In this document: positions 1 through 12,971 of the stretch, piece after piece
Numbering within the stretch: the first letter of the stretch is position 1
Layout: the number at the start of each line of letters is the position of its first letter
Source of the DNA: Strigamia acuminata
Lineage: Eukaryota; Arthropoda; Chilopoda; Geophilomorpha; Linotaeniidae
Direction: 5' to 3'
Assembly: GCA_949358305.1 (NCBI GenBank)
Contig: OX442316.1
Span: forward strand, 496,001 to 560,000
DNA: 64,000 nucleotides
Translations under genes and position numbers: made by a program
Notes under the pieces: model-generated
The model's database searches: none
What the model was told of the DNA's origin: nothing
What the model saw: the letters and a program-made list of their open reading frames with translations, nothing else

Positions 1-140
1 ACAAGACCAATGTCTCTGAATGTTCAGAAATAGTGTTTAAAACTTAGTAGAAGGCTCCAATGTAAGTTTTAGAAACATCCAACCAATGATTTGGGAGAAT
101 AGACTTTTGATCTCATCACAGTTGACTTAGCACAAACACC

Positions 141-287
141 ACAAGACCAATGTCTCTGAACGTTCAGAAATAGTGTTTAAACCTTAGTAGAAGCCTTCAA
201 TATAAGTTTTAGCAACACCCAAGCATTAAATTTTGAAAAAAAAATTTTGAGCTCATTTCACATCGCAGTTGACTTAGCACAAACACC
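141..287 (+). repeat. Representative type-B monomer (147 bp)
   Basis: First B-type unit in the window. It carries the perfect 14-bp palindrome TCTGAACGTTCAGA at 155-168 and the B-specific segment with a run of nine A followed by TTTTGAGC. B differs from A mainly in the second half of the unit (about monomer positions 65-120) and is 7 bp longer. Two B subtypes occur: CATTAAATTTTG with GCTCATTTC (as here), and CAATAAATTTTG or CAATAAAATTTG with GCTTATTTC. Confidence 0.95.
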
Positions 288-854
288 ACAAGACCAATGT
301 CTCTGAATGTTCAGAAATAGTGTTTAAACCTTAGTAGAAGGCTCCAATGTAAGTTTTAGAAACATCCAACCGATGATTTGGGCGAATAGACTTTTGATCT
401 CATCACAGTTGACTTAGCACAAACACCACAAGACCAATGTCTCTGAATGTTCAGAAATAGTGTTTAAACCTTAGTAGAAGCCTTCAATGTAAGTTTTAGA
501 AACATTCAACCGATGATTTGGGAGAATAGACTTTTGATCTCATCACAGTTGACTTAGCACAAACACCACAAGACCAATGTCTCTGAATGTTCAGAAATAG
601 TGTTTAAACCTTAGTAGAAGCCTTCAATATAAGTTTTAGCAACACCCAAGCAATAAATTTTGAAAAAAAAATTTTGAGCTTATTTCACATCGCAGTTGAC
701 TTAGCACAAACACCACAAGACCAATGTCTCTGAATGTTCAGAAATAGTGTTTAAACCTTAGTAGAAGGCTCCAATGTAAGTTTTAGAAACATCCAACCGA
801 TGATTTGGGCGAATAGACTTTTGATCTCATCACAGTTGACTTAGCACAAACACC

Positions 855-2673
855 ACAAGACCAATGTCTCTGAATGTTCAGAAATAGTGTTTAAACCTTA
901 GTAGAAGGCTCCAATGTAAGTTTTAGAAACATCCAACCGATGATTTGGGCGAATAGACTTTTGATCTCATCACAGTTGACTTAGCACAAACACCACAAGA
1001 CCAATGTCTCTGAATGTTCAGAAATAGTGTTTAAACCTTAGTAGAAGGCTCCAATGTAAGTTTTAGAAACATTCAACTGATGATTTGGGAGAATAGATTT
1101 TTGATCTCATCACAGTTGACTTAGCACAAACACCACAAGACCAATGTCTCTGAATGTTCAGAAATAGTGTTTAAACCTTAGTAGAAGGCTCCAATGTAAG
1201 TTTTAGAAACATTCAACCGATGATTTGGGAGAATAGACTTTTGATCTCATCACAGTTGACTTAGCACAAACACCACAAGACCAATGTCTCTGAATGTTCA
1301 GAAATAGTGTTTAAACCTTAGTAGAAGGCTCCAATGTAAGTTTTAGAAACATCCAACCAATGATTTGGGAGAATAGACTTTTGATCTCATCACAGTTGAC
1401 TTAGCACAAACACCACAAGACCAATGTCTCTGAATGTTCAGAAATAGTGTTTAAACCTTAGTAGAAGGCTCCAATGTAAGTTTTAGAAACATCCAACCAA
1501 TGATTTGGGAGAATAGACTTTGATCTCATCACAGTTGACTTAGCACAAACACCACAAGACCAATGTCTCTGAATGTTCAGAAATAGTGTTTAAACCTTAG
1601 TAGAAGCCTTCAATGTAAGTTTTAGCAACATCCAAGCAATGATTTGGGAGAATAGACTTTTGATCTCATCACAGTTGACTTAGCACAAACACCACAAAAC
1701 CAATGTTTCTGAATGTTCAGAAATAGTGTTTAAACCTTAGTAGAAGGCTCCAATGTAAGTTTTAGAAACATCCAACCAATGATTTGGGAGAATAGACTTT
1801 TGATCTCATCACAGTTGACTTAGCACAAACACCACAAAACCAATGTCTCTGAATGTTCAGAAATAGTGTTTAAACCTTAGTAGAAGGCTCCAATGTAAGT
1901 TTTAGAAACATCCAACCAATGATTTGGGAGAATAGACTTTTGATCTCATCACAGTTGACTTAGCACAAACACCACAAGACCAATGTCTCTGAATGTTCAG
2001 AAATAGTGTTTAAACCTTAGTAGAAGGCTCCAATGTAAGTTTTAGAAACATCCAACCGATGATTTGAGCGAATAGACTTTTGATCTCATCACAGTTGACT
2101 TAGCACAAACACCACAAGACCAATGTCTCTGAATGTTCAGAAATAGTGTTTAAACCTTAGTAGAAGGCTCCAATGTAAGTTTTAGAAACATTCAACCGAT
2201 GATTTGGGAGAACAGATTTTTGATCTCATCACAGTTGACTTAGCACAAACACCACAAGACCAATGTCTCTGAATGTTCAGAAATAGTGTTTAAACCTTAG
2301 TAGAAGGCTCCAATGTAAGTTTTAGAAACATTCAACCGATGATTTGGGAGAATAGACTTTTGATCTCATCACAGTTGACTTAGCACAAACACCACAAGAC
2401 CAATGTCTCTGAATGTTCAGAAATAGTGTTTAAACCTTAGTAGAAGGCTCCAATGTAAGTTTTAGAAACATCCAACCAATGATTTGGGAGAATAGACTTT
2501 TGATCTCATCACAGTTGACTTAGCACAAACACCACAAGACCAATGTCTCTGAATGTTCAGAAATAGTGTTTAGACCTTAGTAGAAGGCTCCAATGTAAGT
2601 TTTAGAAACATTCAACCGATGATTTGGGAGAATAGACTTTTGATCTCATCACAGTTGACTTAGCACAAACACC
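855..2673 (+). repeat. HOR segment, copy 1 of a 4512-bp-spaced duplication
   Basis: Thirteen monomers whose ordered marker variants reappear 4512 bp downstream at 5367-7185: GCGAATAG first, then TTCAACTGATG with AGATTTTTG, the 139-bp T-deletion monomer, the hybrid monomer, two ACAAAACC monomers and a GAGAACAGATT monomer. A few single-base differences exist (for example TTTAGACC at 2571 against TTTAAACC at 7083), so the copies are not freshly identical. Confidence 0.85.
1554..1693 (+). repeat. A/B hybrid monomer
   Basis: A 140-bp unit whose middle resembles type B (CCTTCAATGTAAGTTTTAGC, then AACATCCAAGCAATGA) but whose end is type A (TTTGGGAGAATAGACTTTTG). The same hybrid recurs at 5227, 6066, 7186, 13672, 41584, 43144 and elsewhere, almost always right after the 139-bp monomer, so it is a fixed component of the higher-order repeats. 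Confidence 0.85.
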
Positions 2674-5366
2674 ACAAGACCAATGTCTCTGAATGTTCAG
2701 AAATAGTGTTTAAAACTTAGTAGAAGGCTCCAATGTAAGTTTTAGAAACATCCAACCAATGATTTGGGAGAATAGACTTTTGATCTCATCACAGTTGACT
2801 TAGCACAAACACCACAAGACCAATGTCTCTGAACGTTCAGAAATAGTGTTTAAACCTTAGTAGAAGCCTTCAATATAAGTTTTAGCAACACCCAAGCATT
2901 AAATTTTGAAAAAAAAATTTTGAGCTCATTTCACATCGCAGTTGACTTAGCACAAACACCACAAGACCAATGTCTCTGAATGTTCAGAAATAGTGTTTAA
3001 ACCTTAGTAGAAGGCTCCAATGTAAGTTTTAGAAACATCCAACCGATGATTTGGGCGAATAGACTTTTGATCTCATCACAGTTGACTTAGCACAAACACC
3101 ACAAGACCAATGTCTCTGAATGTTCAGAAATAGTGTTTAAACCTTAGTAGAAGCCTTCAATGTAAGTTTTAGAAACATTCAACCGATGATTTGGGAGAAT
3201 AGACTTTTGATCTCATCACAGTTGACTTAGCACAAACACCACAAGACCAATGTCTCTGAATGTTCAGAAATAGTGTTTAAACCTTAGTAGAAGCCTTCAA
3301 TATAAGTTTTAGCAACACCCAAGCAATAAATTTTGAAAAAAAAATTTTGAGCTTATTTCACATCGCAGTTGACTTAGCACAAACACCACAAGACCAATGT
3401 CTCTGAATGTTCAGAAATAGTGTTTAAACCTTAGTAGAAGGCTCCAATGTAAGTTTTAGAAACATCCAACCGATGATTTGGGCGAATAGACTTTTGATCT
3501 CATCACAGTTGACTTAGCACAAACACCACAAGACCAATGTCTCTGAATGTTCAGAAATAGTGTTTAAACCTTAGTAGAAGGCTCCAATGTAAGTTTTAGA
3601 AACATTCAACCGATGATTTGGGAGAATAGACTTTTGATCTCATCACAGTTGACTTAGCACAAACACCACAAGCCTAATGTCTCTGAATGTTCAGAAATAG
3701 TGTTTAAACCTTAGTAGAAGGCTCCAATGTAAGTTTTAGAAACATTCAACCGATGATTTGGGAGAATAGACTTTTGATCTCATCACAGTTGACTTAGCAC
3801 AAACACCACAAGATTAATGTCTTTGAATGTTCAGAAATAGTGTTTAAACCTTAGTAGAAGGCTCCAATGTAAGTTTTAGAAACATCCAACCAATGATTTG
3901 GGAGAATAGACTTTTGATCTCATCACAGTTGACTTAGCACAAACACCACAAGTCCAATGTCTCTGAATGTTTAGAAATAGTGTTTAAACCTTGGTAGAAG
4001 CCTTCAATATAAGTTTTAGCAACACCCAAGCAATAAATTTTGAAAAAAAAATTTTGAGCTTATTTCACATCGCAGTTGACTTAGCACAAACACCACAAGA
4101 CCAATGTCTCTGAATGTTCAGAAATAGTGTTTAAACCTTAGTAGAAGGCTCCAATGTAAGTTTTAGAAACATTCAACCGATGATTTGGGAGAATAGACTT
4201 TTGATCTCATCACAGTTGACTTAGCACAAACACCACAAGACCAATGTCTCTGAATATTTAGAAATAGTGTTTAAACCTTAGTAGAAGGCTCCAATGTAAG
4301 TTTTAGAAACATCCAACCAATGATTTGGGAGAATAGACTTTGATCTCATCACAGTTGACTTAGCACAAACACCACAAGTCCAATGTCTCTGAATATTTAG
4401 AAATAGTGTTTAAACCTTAGTAGAAGGCTCCAATGTAAGTTTTAGAAACATCCAACCAATGATTTGGGAGAATAAACTTTTGATCTCATCACAGTTGACT
4501 TAGCACAAACACCACAAGTCCAATGTCTCTGAATGTTTAGAAATAGTGTTTAAACCTTAGTAGAAGCCTTCAATATAAGTTTTAGCAACACCCAAGCAAT
4601 AAATTTTGAAAAAAAAATTTTGAGCTTATTTCACATCGCAGTTGACTTAGCACAAACACCACAAGACCAATGTCTCTGAATGTTCAGAAATAGTGTTTAA
4701 ACCTTAGTAGAAGGCTCCAATGTAAGTTTTAGAAACATCCAACCAATGATTTGGGAGAATAGACTTTTGATCTCATCACAGTTGACTTAGCACAAACACC
4801 ACAAGTCCAATGTCTCTGAATGTTTAGAAATAGTGTTTAAACCTTAGTAGAAGCCTTCAATATAAGTTTTAGCAACACCCAAGCAATAAATTTTGAAAAA
4901 AAAATTTTGAGCTTATTTCACATCGCAGTTGACTTAGCACAAACACCACAAGACCAATGTCTCTGAATGTTCAGAAATAGTGTTTAAACCTTAGTAGAAG
5001 GCTCCAATGTAAGTTTTAGAAACATCCAACCAATGATTTGGGAGAATAGACTTTTGATCTCATCACAGTTGACTTAGCACAAACACCACAAGACCAATGT
5101 CTCTGAATGTTCAGAAATAGTGTTTAAACCTTAGTAGAAGGCTTCAATGTAAGTTTTAGAAACATCCAACCAATGATTTGGGAGAATAGACTTTGATCTC
5201 ATCACAGTTGACTTAGCACAAACACCACAAGACCAATGTCTCTGAATGTTCAGAAATAGTGTTTAAACCTTAGTAGAAGCCTTCAATGTAAGTTTTAGCA
5301 ACATCCAAGCAATGATTTGGGAGAATAGACTTTTGATCTCATCACAGTTGACTTAGCACAAACACC

Positions 5367-7185
5367 ACAAGACCAATGTCTCTGAATGTTCAGAAATAGT
5401 GTTTAAACCTTAGTAGAAGGCTCCAATGTAAGTTTTAGAAACATCCAACCGATGATTTGGGCGAATAGACTTTTGATCTCATCACAGTTGACTTAGCACA
5501 AACACCACAAGACCAATGTCTCTGAATGTTCAGAAATAGTGTTTAAACCTTAGTAGAAGGCTCCAATGTAAGTTTTAGAAACATTCAACTGATGATTTGG
5601 GAGAATAGATTTTTGATCTCATCACAGTTGACTTAGCACAAACACCACAAGACCAATGTCTCTGAATGTTCAGAAATAGTGTTTAAACCTTAGTAGAAGG
5701 CTCCAATGTAAGTTTTAGAAACATTCAACCGATGATTTGGGAGAATAGACTTTTGATCTCATCACAGTTGACTTAGCACAAACACCACAAGACCAATGTC
5801 TCTGAATGTTCAGAAATAGTGTTTAAACCTTAGTAGAAGGCTCCAATGTAAGTTTTAGAAACATCCAACCAATGATTTGGGAGAATAGACTTTTGATCTC
5901 ATCACAGTTGACTTAGCACAAACACCACAAGACCAATGTCTCTGAATGTTCAGAAATAGTGTTTAAACCTTAGTAGAAGGCTCCAATGTAAGTTTTAGAA
6001 ACATCCAACCAATGATTTGGGAGAATAGACTTTGATCTCATCACAGTTGACTTAGCACAAACACCACAAGACCAATGTCTCTGAATGTTCAGAAATAGTG
6101 TTTAAACCTTAGTAGAAGCCTTCAATGTAAGTTTTAGCAACATCCAAGCAATGATTTGGGAGAATAGACTTTTGATCTCATCACAGTTGACTTAGCACAA
6201 ACACCACAAAACCAATGTCTCTGAATGTTCAGAAATAGTGTTTAAACCTTAGTAGAAGGCTCCAATGTAAGTTTTAGAAACATCCAACCAATGATTTGGG
6301 AGAATAGACTTTTGATCTCATCACAGTTGACTTAGCACAAACACCACAAAACCAATGTCTCTGAATGTTCAGAAATAGTGTTTAAACCTTAGTAGAAGGC
6401 TCCAATGTAAGTTTTAGAAACATCCAACCAATGATTTGGAAGAATAGACTTTTGATCTCATCACAGTTGACTTAGCACAAACACCACAAGACCAATGTCT
6501 CTGAATGTTCAGAAATAGTGTTTAAACCTTAGTAGAAGGCTCCAATGTAAGTTTTAGAAACATCCAACCGATGATTTGGGCGAATAGACTTTTGATCTCA
6601 TCACAGTTGACTTAGCACAAACACCACAAGACCAATGTCTCTGAATGTTCAGAAATAGTGTTTAAACCTTAGTAGAAGGCTCCAATGTAAGTTTTAGAAA
6701 CATTCAACCGATGATTTGGGAGAACAGATTTTTGATCTCATCACAGTTGACTTAGCACAAACACCACAAGACCAATGTCTCTGAATGTTCAGAAATAGTG
6801 TTTAAACCTTAGTAGAAGGCTCCAATGTAAGTTTTAGAAACATTCAACCGATGATTTGGGAGAATAGACTTTTGATCTCATCACAGTTGACTTAGCACAA
6901 ACACCACAAGACCAATGTCTCTGAATGTTCAGAAATAGTGTTTAAACCTTAGTAGAAGGCTCCAATGTAAGTTTTAGAAACATCCAACCAATGATTTGGG
7001 AGAATAGACTTTTGATCTCATCACAGTTGACTTAGCACAAACACCACAAGACCAATGTCTCTGAATGTTCAGAAATAGTGTTTAAACCTTAGTAGAAGGC
7101 TCCAATGTAAGTTTTAGAAACATTCAACCGATGATTTGGGAGAATAGACTTTTGATCTCATCACAGTTGACTTAGCACAAACACC
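5367..7185 (+). repeat. HOR segment, copy 2 of the 4512-bp-spaced duplication
   Basis: Counterpart of 855-2673 with the same monomer order. It has private changes such as TTTGGAAGAAT near 6439. The last eight monomers (6066-7185) are duplicated again immediately downstream. Confidence 0.85.
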
Positions 7186-8305
7186 ACAAGACCAATGTCT
7201 CTGAATGTTCAGAAATAGTGTTTAAACCTTAGTAGAAGCCTTCAATGTAAGTTTTAGCAACATCCAAGCAATGATTTGGGAGAATAGACTTTTGATCTCA
7301 TCACAGTTGACTTAGCACAAACACCACAAAACCAATGTCTCTGAATGTTCAGAAATAGTGTTTAAACCTTAGTAGAAGGCTCCAATGTAAGTTTTAGAAA
7401 CATCCAACCAATGATTTGGGAGAATAGACTTTTGATCTCATCACAGTTGACTTAGCACAAACACCACAAAACCAATGTCTCTGAATGTTCAGAAATAGTG
7501 TTTAAACCTTAGTAGAAGGCTCCAATGTAAGTTTTAGAAACATCCAACCAATGATTTGGGAGAATAGACTTTTGATCTCATCACAGTTGACTTAGCACAA
7601 ACACCACAAGACCAATGTCTCTGAATGTTCAGAAATAGTGTTTAAACCTTAGTAGAAGGCTCCAATGTAAGTTTTAGAAACATCCAACCGATGATTTGGG
7701 CGAATAGACTTTTGATCTCATCACAGTTGACTTAGCACAAACACCACAAGACCAATGTCTCTGAATGTTCAGAAATAGTGTTTAAACCTTAGTAGAAGGC
7801 TCCAATGTAAGTTTTAGAAACATTCAACCGATGATTTGGGAGAACAGATTTTTGATCTCATCACAGTTGACTTAGCACAAACACCACAAGACCAATGTCT
7901 CTGAATGTTCAGAAATAGTGTTTAAACCTTAGTAGAAGGCTCCAATGTAAGTTTTAGAAACATTCAACCGATGATTTGGGAGAATAGACTTTTGATCTCA
8001 TCACAGTTGACTTAGCACAAACACCACAAGACCAATGTCTCTGAATGTTCAGAAATAGTGTTTAAACCTTAGTAGAAGGCTCCAATGTAAGTTTTAGAAA
8101 CATCCAACCAATGATTTGGGAGAATAGACTTTTGATCTCATCACAGTTGACTTAGCACAAACACCACAAGACCAATGTCTCTGAATGTTCAGAAATAGTG
8201 TTTAAACCTTAGTAGAAGGCTCCAATGTAAGTTTTAGAAACATTCAACCGATGATTTGGGAGAATAGACTTTTGATCTCATCACAGTTGACTTAGCACAA
8301 ACACC
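6066..8305 (+). repeat. Two tandem copies of an 8-monomer, 1120-bp HOR
   Basis: Units 6066-7185 and 7186-8305 have the same monomer order: hybrid, ACAAAACC, ACAAAACC, GCGAATAG, GAGAACAGATT, ATTCAACCGATG, ATCCAACCAATG, ATTCAACCGATG. All eight monomers are 140 bp, so the period is exactly 8 x 140. Confidence 0.85.
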
Positions 8306-11300
8306 ACAAGACCAATGTCTCTGAATGTTCAGAAATAGTGTTTAAAACTTAGTAGAAGGCTCCAATGTAAGTTTTAGAAACATCCAACCAATGATTTGGG
8401 AGAATAGACTTTTGATCTCATCACAGTTGACTTAGCACAAACACCACAAGACCAATGTCTCTGAACGTTCAGAAATAGTGTTTAAACCTTAGTAGAAGCC
8501 TTCAATATAAGTTTTAGCAACACCCAAGCATTAAATTTTGAAAAAAAAATTTTGAGCTCATTTCACATCGCAGTTGACTTAGCACAAACACCACAAGACC
8601 AATGTCTCTGAATGTTCAGAAATAGTGTTTAAACCTTAGTAGAAGGCTCCAATGTAAGTTTTAGAAACATCCAACCGATGATTTGGGCGAATAGACTTTT
8701 GATCTCATCACAGTTGACTTAGCACAAACACCACAAGACCAATGTCTCTGAATGTTCAGAAATAGTGTTTAAACCTTAGTAGAAGGCTCCAATGTAAGTT
8801 TTAGAAACATTCAACCGATGATTTGGGAGAATAGACTTTTGATCTGATCACAGTTGACTTAGCACAAACACCACAAGCCTAATGTCTCTGAATGTTCAGA
8901 AATAGTGTTTAAACCTTAGTAGAAGGCTCCAATGTAAGTTTTAGAAACATTCAACCGATGATTTGGGAGAATAGACTTTTGATCTCATCACAGTTGACTT
9001 AGCACAAACACCACAAGATTAATGTCTCTGAATGTTCAGAAATAGTGTTTAAACCTTAGTAGAAGGCTCCAATGTAAGTTTTAGAAACATCCAACCAATA
9101 ATTTGGGAGAATAGACTTTTGATCTCATCACAGTTGACTTAGCACAAACACCACAAGTCCAATGTCTCTGAATGTTTAGAAATAGTGTTTAAACCTTAGT
9201 AGAAGCCTTCAATATAAGTTTTAGCAACACCCAAGCAATAAATTTTGAAAAAAAAATTTTGAGCTTATTTCACATCGCAGTTGACTTAGCACAAACACCA
9301 CAAGACCAATGTCTCTGAATGTTCAGAAATAGTGTTTAAACCTTAGTAGAAGGCTCCAATGTAAGTTTTAGAAACATCCAACCGATGATTTGGGCGAATA
9401 AACTTTTGATCTCATCACAGTTGACTTAGCACAAACACCACAAGACCAATGTCTCTGAATGTTCAGAAATAGTGTTTAAACCTTAGTAGAAGGCTTCAAT
9501 GTAAGTTTTAGAAACATTCAACCGATGATTTGGGAGAATAGACTTTTGATCTCATCACAGTTGACTTAGCACAAACACCACAAGACCAATGTCTCTGAAT
9601 GTTCAGAAATAGTGTTTAAACCTTAGTAGAAGGCTCCAATGTAAGTTTTAGAAACATCCAACCAATGATTTGGGAGAATAGACTTTTGATCTCATCACAG
9701 TTGACTTAGCACAAACACCACAAGACCAATGTCTCTGAATATGCAGAAATAGTGTTTAAACCTTAGTAGAAGGCTCCAATGTAAGTTTTAGAAACATCCA
9801 ACCAATGATTTGGGAGAATAGACTTTGATCTCATCACAGTTGACTTAGCACAAACACCACAAGACCAATGTCTCTGAATGTTCAGAAATAGTGTTTAAAC
9901 CTTAGTAGAAGGCTCCAATGTAAGTTTTAGAAACATTCAACCGATGATTTGGGAGAATAGACTTTTGATCTCATCACAGTTGACTTAGCACAAACACCAC
10001 AAGACCAATGTCTCTGAATGTTCAGAAATAGTGTTTAAAACTTAGTAGAAGGCTCCAATGTAAGTTTTAGAAACATCCAACCAATGATTTGGGAGAATAG
10101 ACTTTTGATCTCATCACAGTTGACTTAGCACAAACACCACAAGACCAATGTCTCTGAACGTTCAGAAATAGTGTTTAAACCTTAGTAGAAGCCTTCAATA
10201 TAAGTTTTAGCAACACCCAAGCATTAAATTTTGAAAAAAAAATTTTGAGCTCATTTCACATCGCAGTTGACTTAGCACAAACACCACAAGACCAATGTCT
10301 CTGAATGTTCAGAAATAGTGTTTAAACCTTAGTAGAAGGCTCCAATGTAAGTTTTAGAAACATCCAACCGATGATTTGGGCGAATAGACTTTTGATCTCA
10401 TCACAGTTGACTTAGCACAAACACCACAAGACCAATGTCTCTGAATGTTCAGAAATAGTGTTTAAACCTTAGTAGAAGGCTCCAATGTAAGTTTTAGAAA
10501 CATTCAACCGATGATTTGGGAGAATAGACTTTTGATCTGATCACAGTTGACTTAGCACAAACACCACAAGCCTAATGTCTCTGAATGTTCAGAAATAGTG
10601 TTTAAACCTTAGTAGAAGGCTCCAATGTAAGTTTTAGAAACATTCAACCGATGATTTGGGAGAATAGACTTTTGATCTCATCACAGTTGACTTAGCACAA
10701 ACACCACAAGATTAATGTCTCTGAATGTTCAGAAATAGTGTTTAAACCTTAGTAGAAGGCTCCAATGTAAGTTTTAGAAACATCCAACCAATGATTTGGG
10801 AGAATAGACTTTGATCTCATCACAGTTGACTTAGCACAAACACCACAAGACCAATGTCTCTGAATGTTCAGAAATAGTGTTTAAACCTTAGTAGAAGGCT
10901 CCAATGTAAGTTTTAGAAACATTCAACCGATGATTTGGGAGAATAGACTTTTGATCTCATCACAGTTGACTTAGCACAAACACCACAAGACCAATGTCTC
11001 TGAATGTTCAGAAATAGTGTTTAAAACTTAGTAGAAGGCTCCAATGTAAGTTTTAGAAACATCCAACCAATGATTTGGGAGAATAGACTTTTGATCTCAT
11101 CACAGTTGACTTAGCACAAACACCACAAGACCAATGTCTCTGAACGTTCAGAAATAGTGTTTAAACCTTAGTAGAAGCCTTCAATATAAGTTTTAGCAAC
11201 ACCCAAGCATTAAATTTTGAAAAAAAAATTTTGAGCTCATTTCACATCGCAGTTGACTTAGCACAAACACCACAAGACCAATGTCTCTGAATGTTCAGAA

Positions 11301-12971
11301 ATAGTGTTTAAACCTTAGTAGAAGGCTCCAATGTAAGTTTTAGAAACATCCAACCGATGATTTGGGCGAATAGACTTTTGATCTCATCACAGTTGACTTA
11401 GCACAAACACCACAAGACCAATGTCTCTGAATGTTCAGAAATAGTGTTTAAACCTTAGTAGAAGGCTCCAATGTAAGTTTTAGAAACATTCAACCGATGA
11501 TTTGGGAGAATAGACTTTTGATCTGATCACAGTTGACTTAGCACAAACACCACAAGCCTAATGTCTCTGAATGTTCAGAAATAGTGTTTAAACCTTAGTA
11601 GAAGGCTCCAATGTAAGTTTTAGAAACATTCAACCGATGATTTGGGAGAATAGACTTTTGATCTCATCACAGTTGACTTAGCACAAACACCACAAGATTA
11701 ATGTCTCTGAATGTTCAGAAATAGTGTTTAAACCTTAGTAGAAGGCTCCAATGTAAGTTTTAGAAACATCCAACCAATAATTTGGGAGAATAGACTTTTG
11801 ATCTCATCACAGTTGACTTAGCACAAACACCACAAGTCCAATGTCTCTGAATGTTTAGAAATAGTGTTTAAACCTTAGTAGAAGCCTTCAATATAAGTTT
11901 TAGCAACACCCAAGCAATAAATTTTGAAAAAAAAATTTTGAGCTTATTTCACATCGCAGTTGACTTAGCACAAACACCACAAGACCAATGTCTCTGAATG
12001 TTCAGAAATAGTGTTTAAACCTTAGTAGAAGGCTCCAATGTAAGTTTTAGAAACATCCAACCGATGATTTGGGCGAATAAACTTTTGATCTCATCACAGT
12101 TGACTTAGCACAAACACCACAAGACCAATGTCTCTGAATGTTCAGAAATAGTGTTTAAACCTTAGTAGAAGGCTTCAATGTAAGTTTTAGAAACATTCAA
12201 CCGATGATTTGGGAGAATAGACTTTTGATCTCATCACAGTTGACTTAGCACAAACACCACAAGACCAATGTCTCTGAATGTTCAGAAATAGTGTTTAAAC
12301 CTTAGTAGAAGGCTCCAATGTAAGTTTTAGAAACATCCAACCAATGATTTGGGAGAATAGACTTTTGATCTCATCACAGTTGACTTAGCACAAACACCAC
12401 AAGACCAATGTCTCTGAATATGCAGAAATAGTGTTTAAACCTTAGTAGAAGGCTCCAATGTAAGTTTTAGAAACATCCAACCAATGATTTGGGAGAATAG
12501 ACTTTGATCTCATCACAGTTGACTTAGCACAAACACCACAAGACCAATGTCTCTGAATGTTCAGAAATAGTGTTTAAACCTTAGTAGAAGCCTTCAATGT
12601 AAGTTTTAGAAACATTCAACCGATGATTTGGGAGAATAGACTTTTGATCTCATCACAGTTGACTTAGCACAAACACCACAAGACCAATGTCTCTGAACGT
12701 TCAGAAATAGTGTTTAAACCTTAGTAGAAGCCTTCAATATAAGTTTTAGCAACACCCAAGCATTAAATTTTGAAAAAAAAATTTTGAGCTCATTTCACAT
12801 CGCAGTTGACTTAGCACAAACACCACAAGACCAATGTCTCTGAATGTTCAGAAATAGTGTTTAAACCTTAGTAGAAGCCTTCAATATAAGTTTTAGCAAC
12901 ACCCAAGCAATAAATTTTGAAAAAAAAATTTTGAGCTTATTTCACATCGCAGTTGACTTAGCACAAACACC
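6486..12971 (+). repeat. 6486-bp tandem segmental duplication, copy 1
   Basis: A block of 46 monomers (7 type B, 3 short 139-bp) directly followed by a second copy at 12972-19457. Every diagnostic variant compared has its partner exactly 6486 bp away: GAGAACAGATT, GATCTGATCAC, AGCCTAATG, AGATTAATG, GCGAATAAAC, GAATATGCAG, AACCAATAATTT, the T-deletions and AAAACTTAG. I found no difference at these sites, so the duplication is very recent or an assembly effect. Homology stops at the outer ends: 6346 has ACAAAACC where 12832 does not, and 19598 lacks the GAGAACAG of 13112. Confidence 0.88.
8306..10984 (+). repeat. HOR of 2679 bp: a 12-mer (1693 bp) plus its 7-mer deletion derivative (986 bp)
   Basis: Units starting with the AAAACTTAG monomer lie at 8306, 9999 and 10985. 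8306-9998 is a 12-mer. 9999-10984 is the same series with five monomers lost: the AGATTAATG monomer at 10692 ends with the short AGACTTTGATC form that in the 12-mer belongs to the GAATATGCAG monomer. The GAATATGCAG marker therefore repeats 2679 bp apart (9741 and 12420; 16227 and 18906). Confidence 0.8.
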
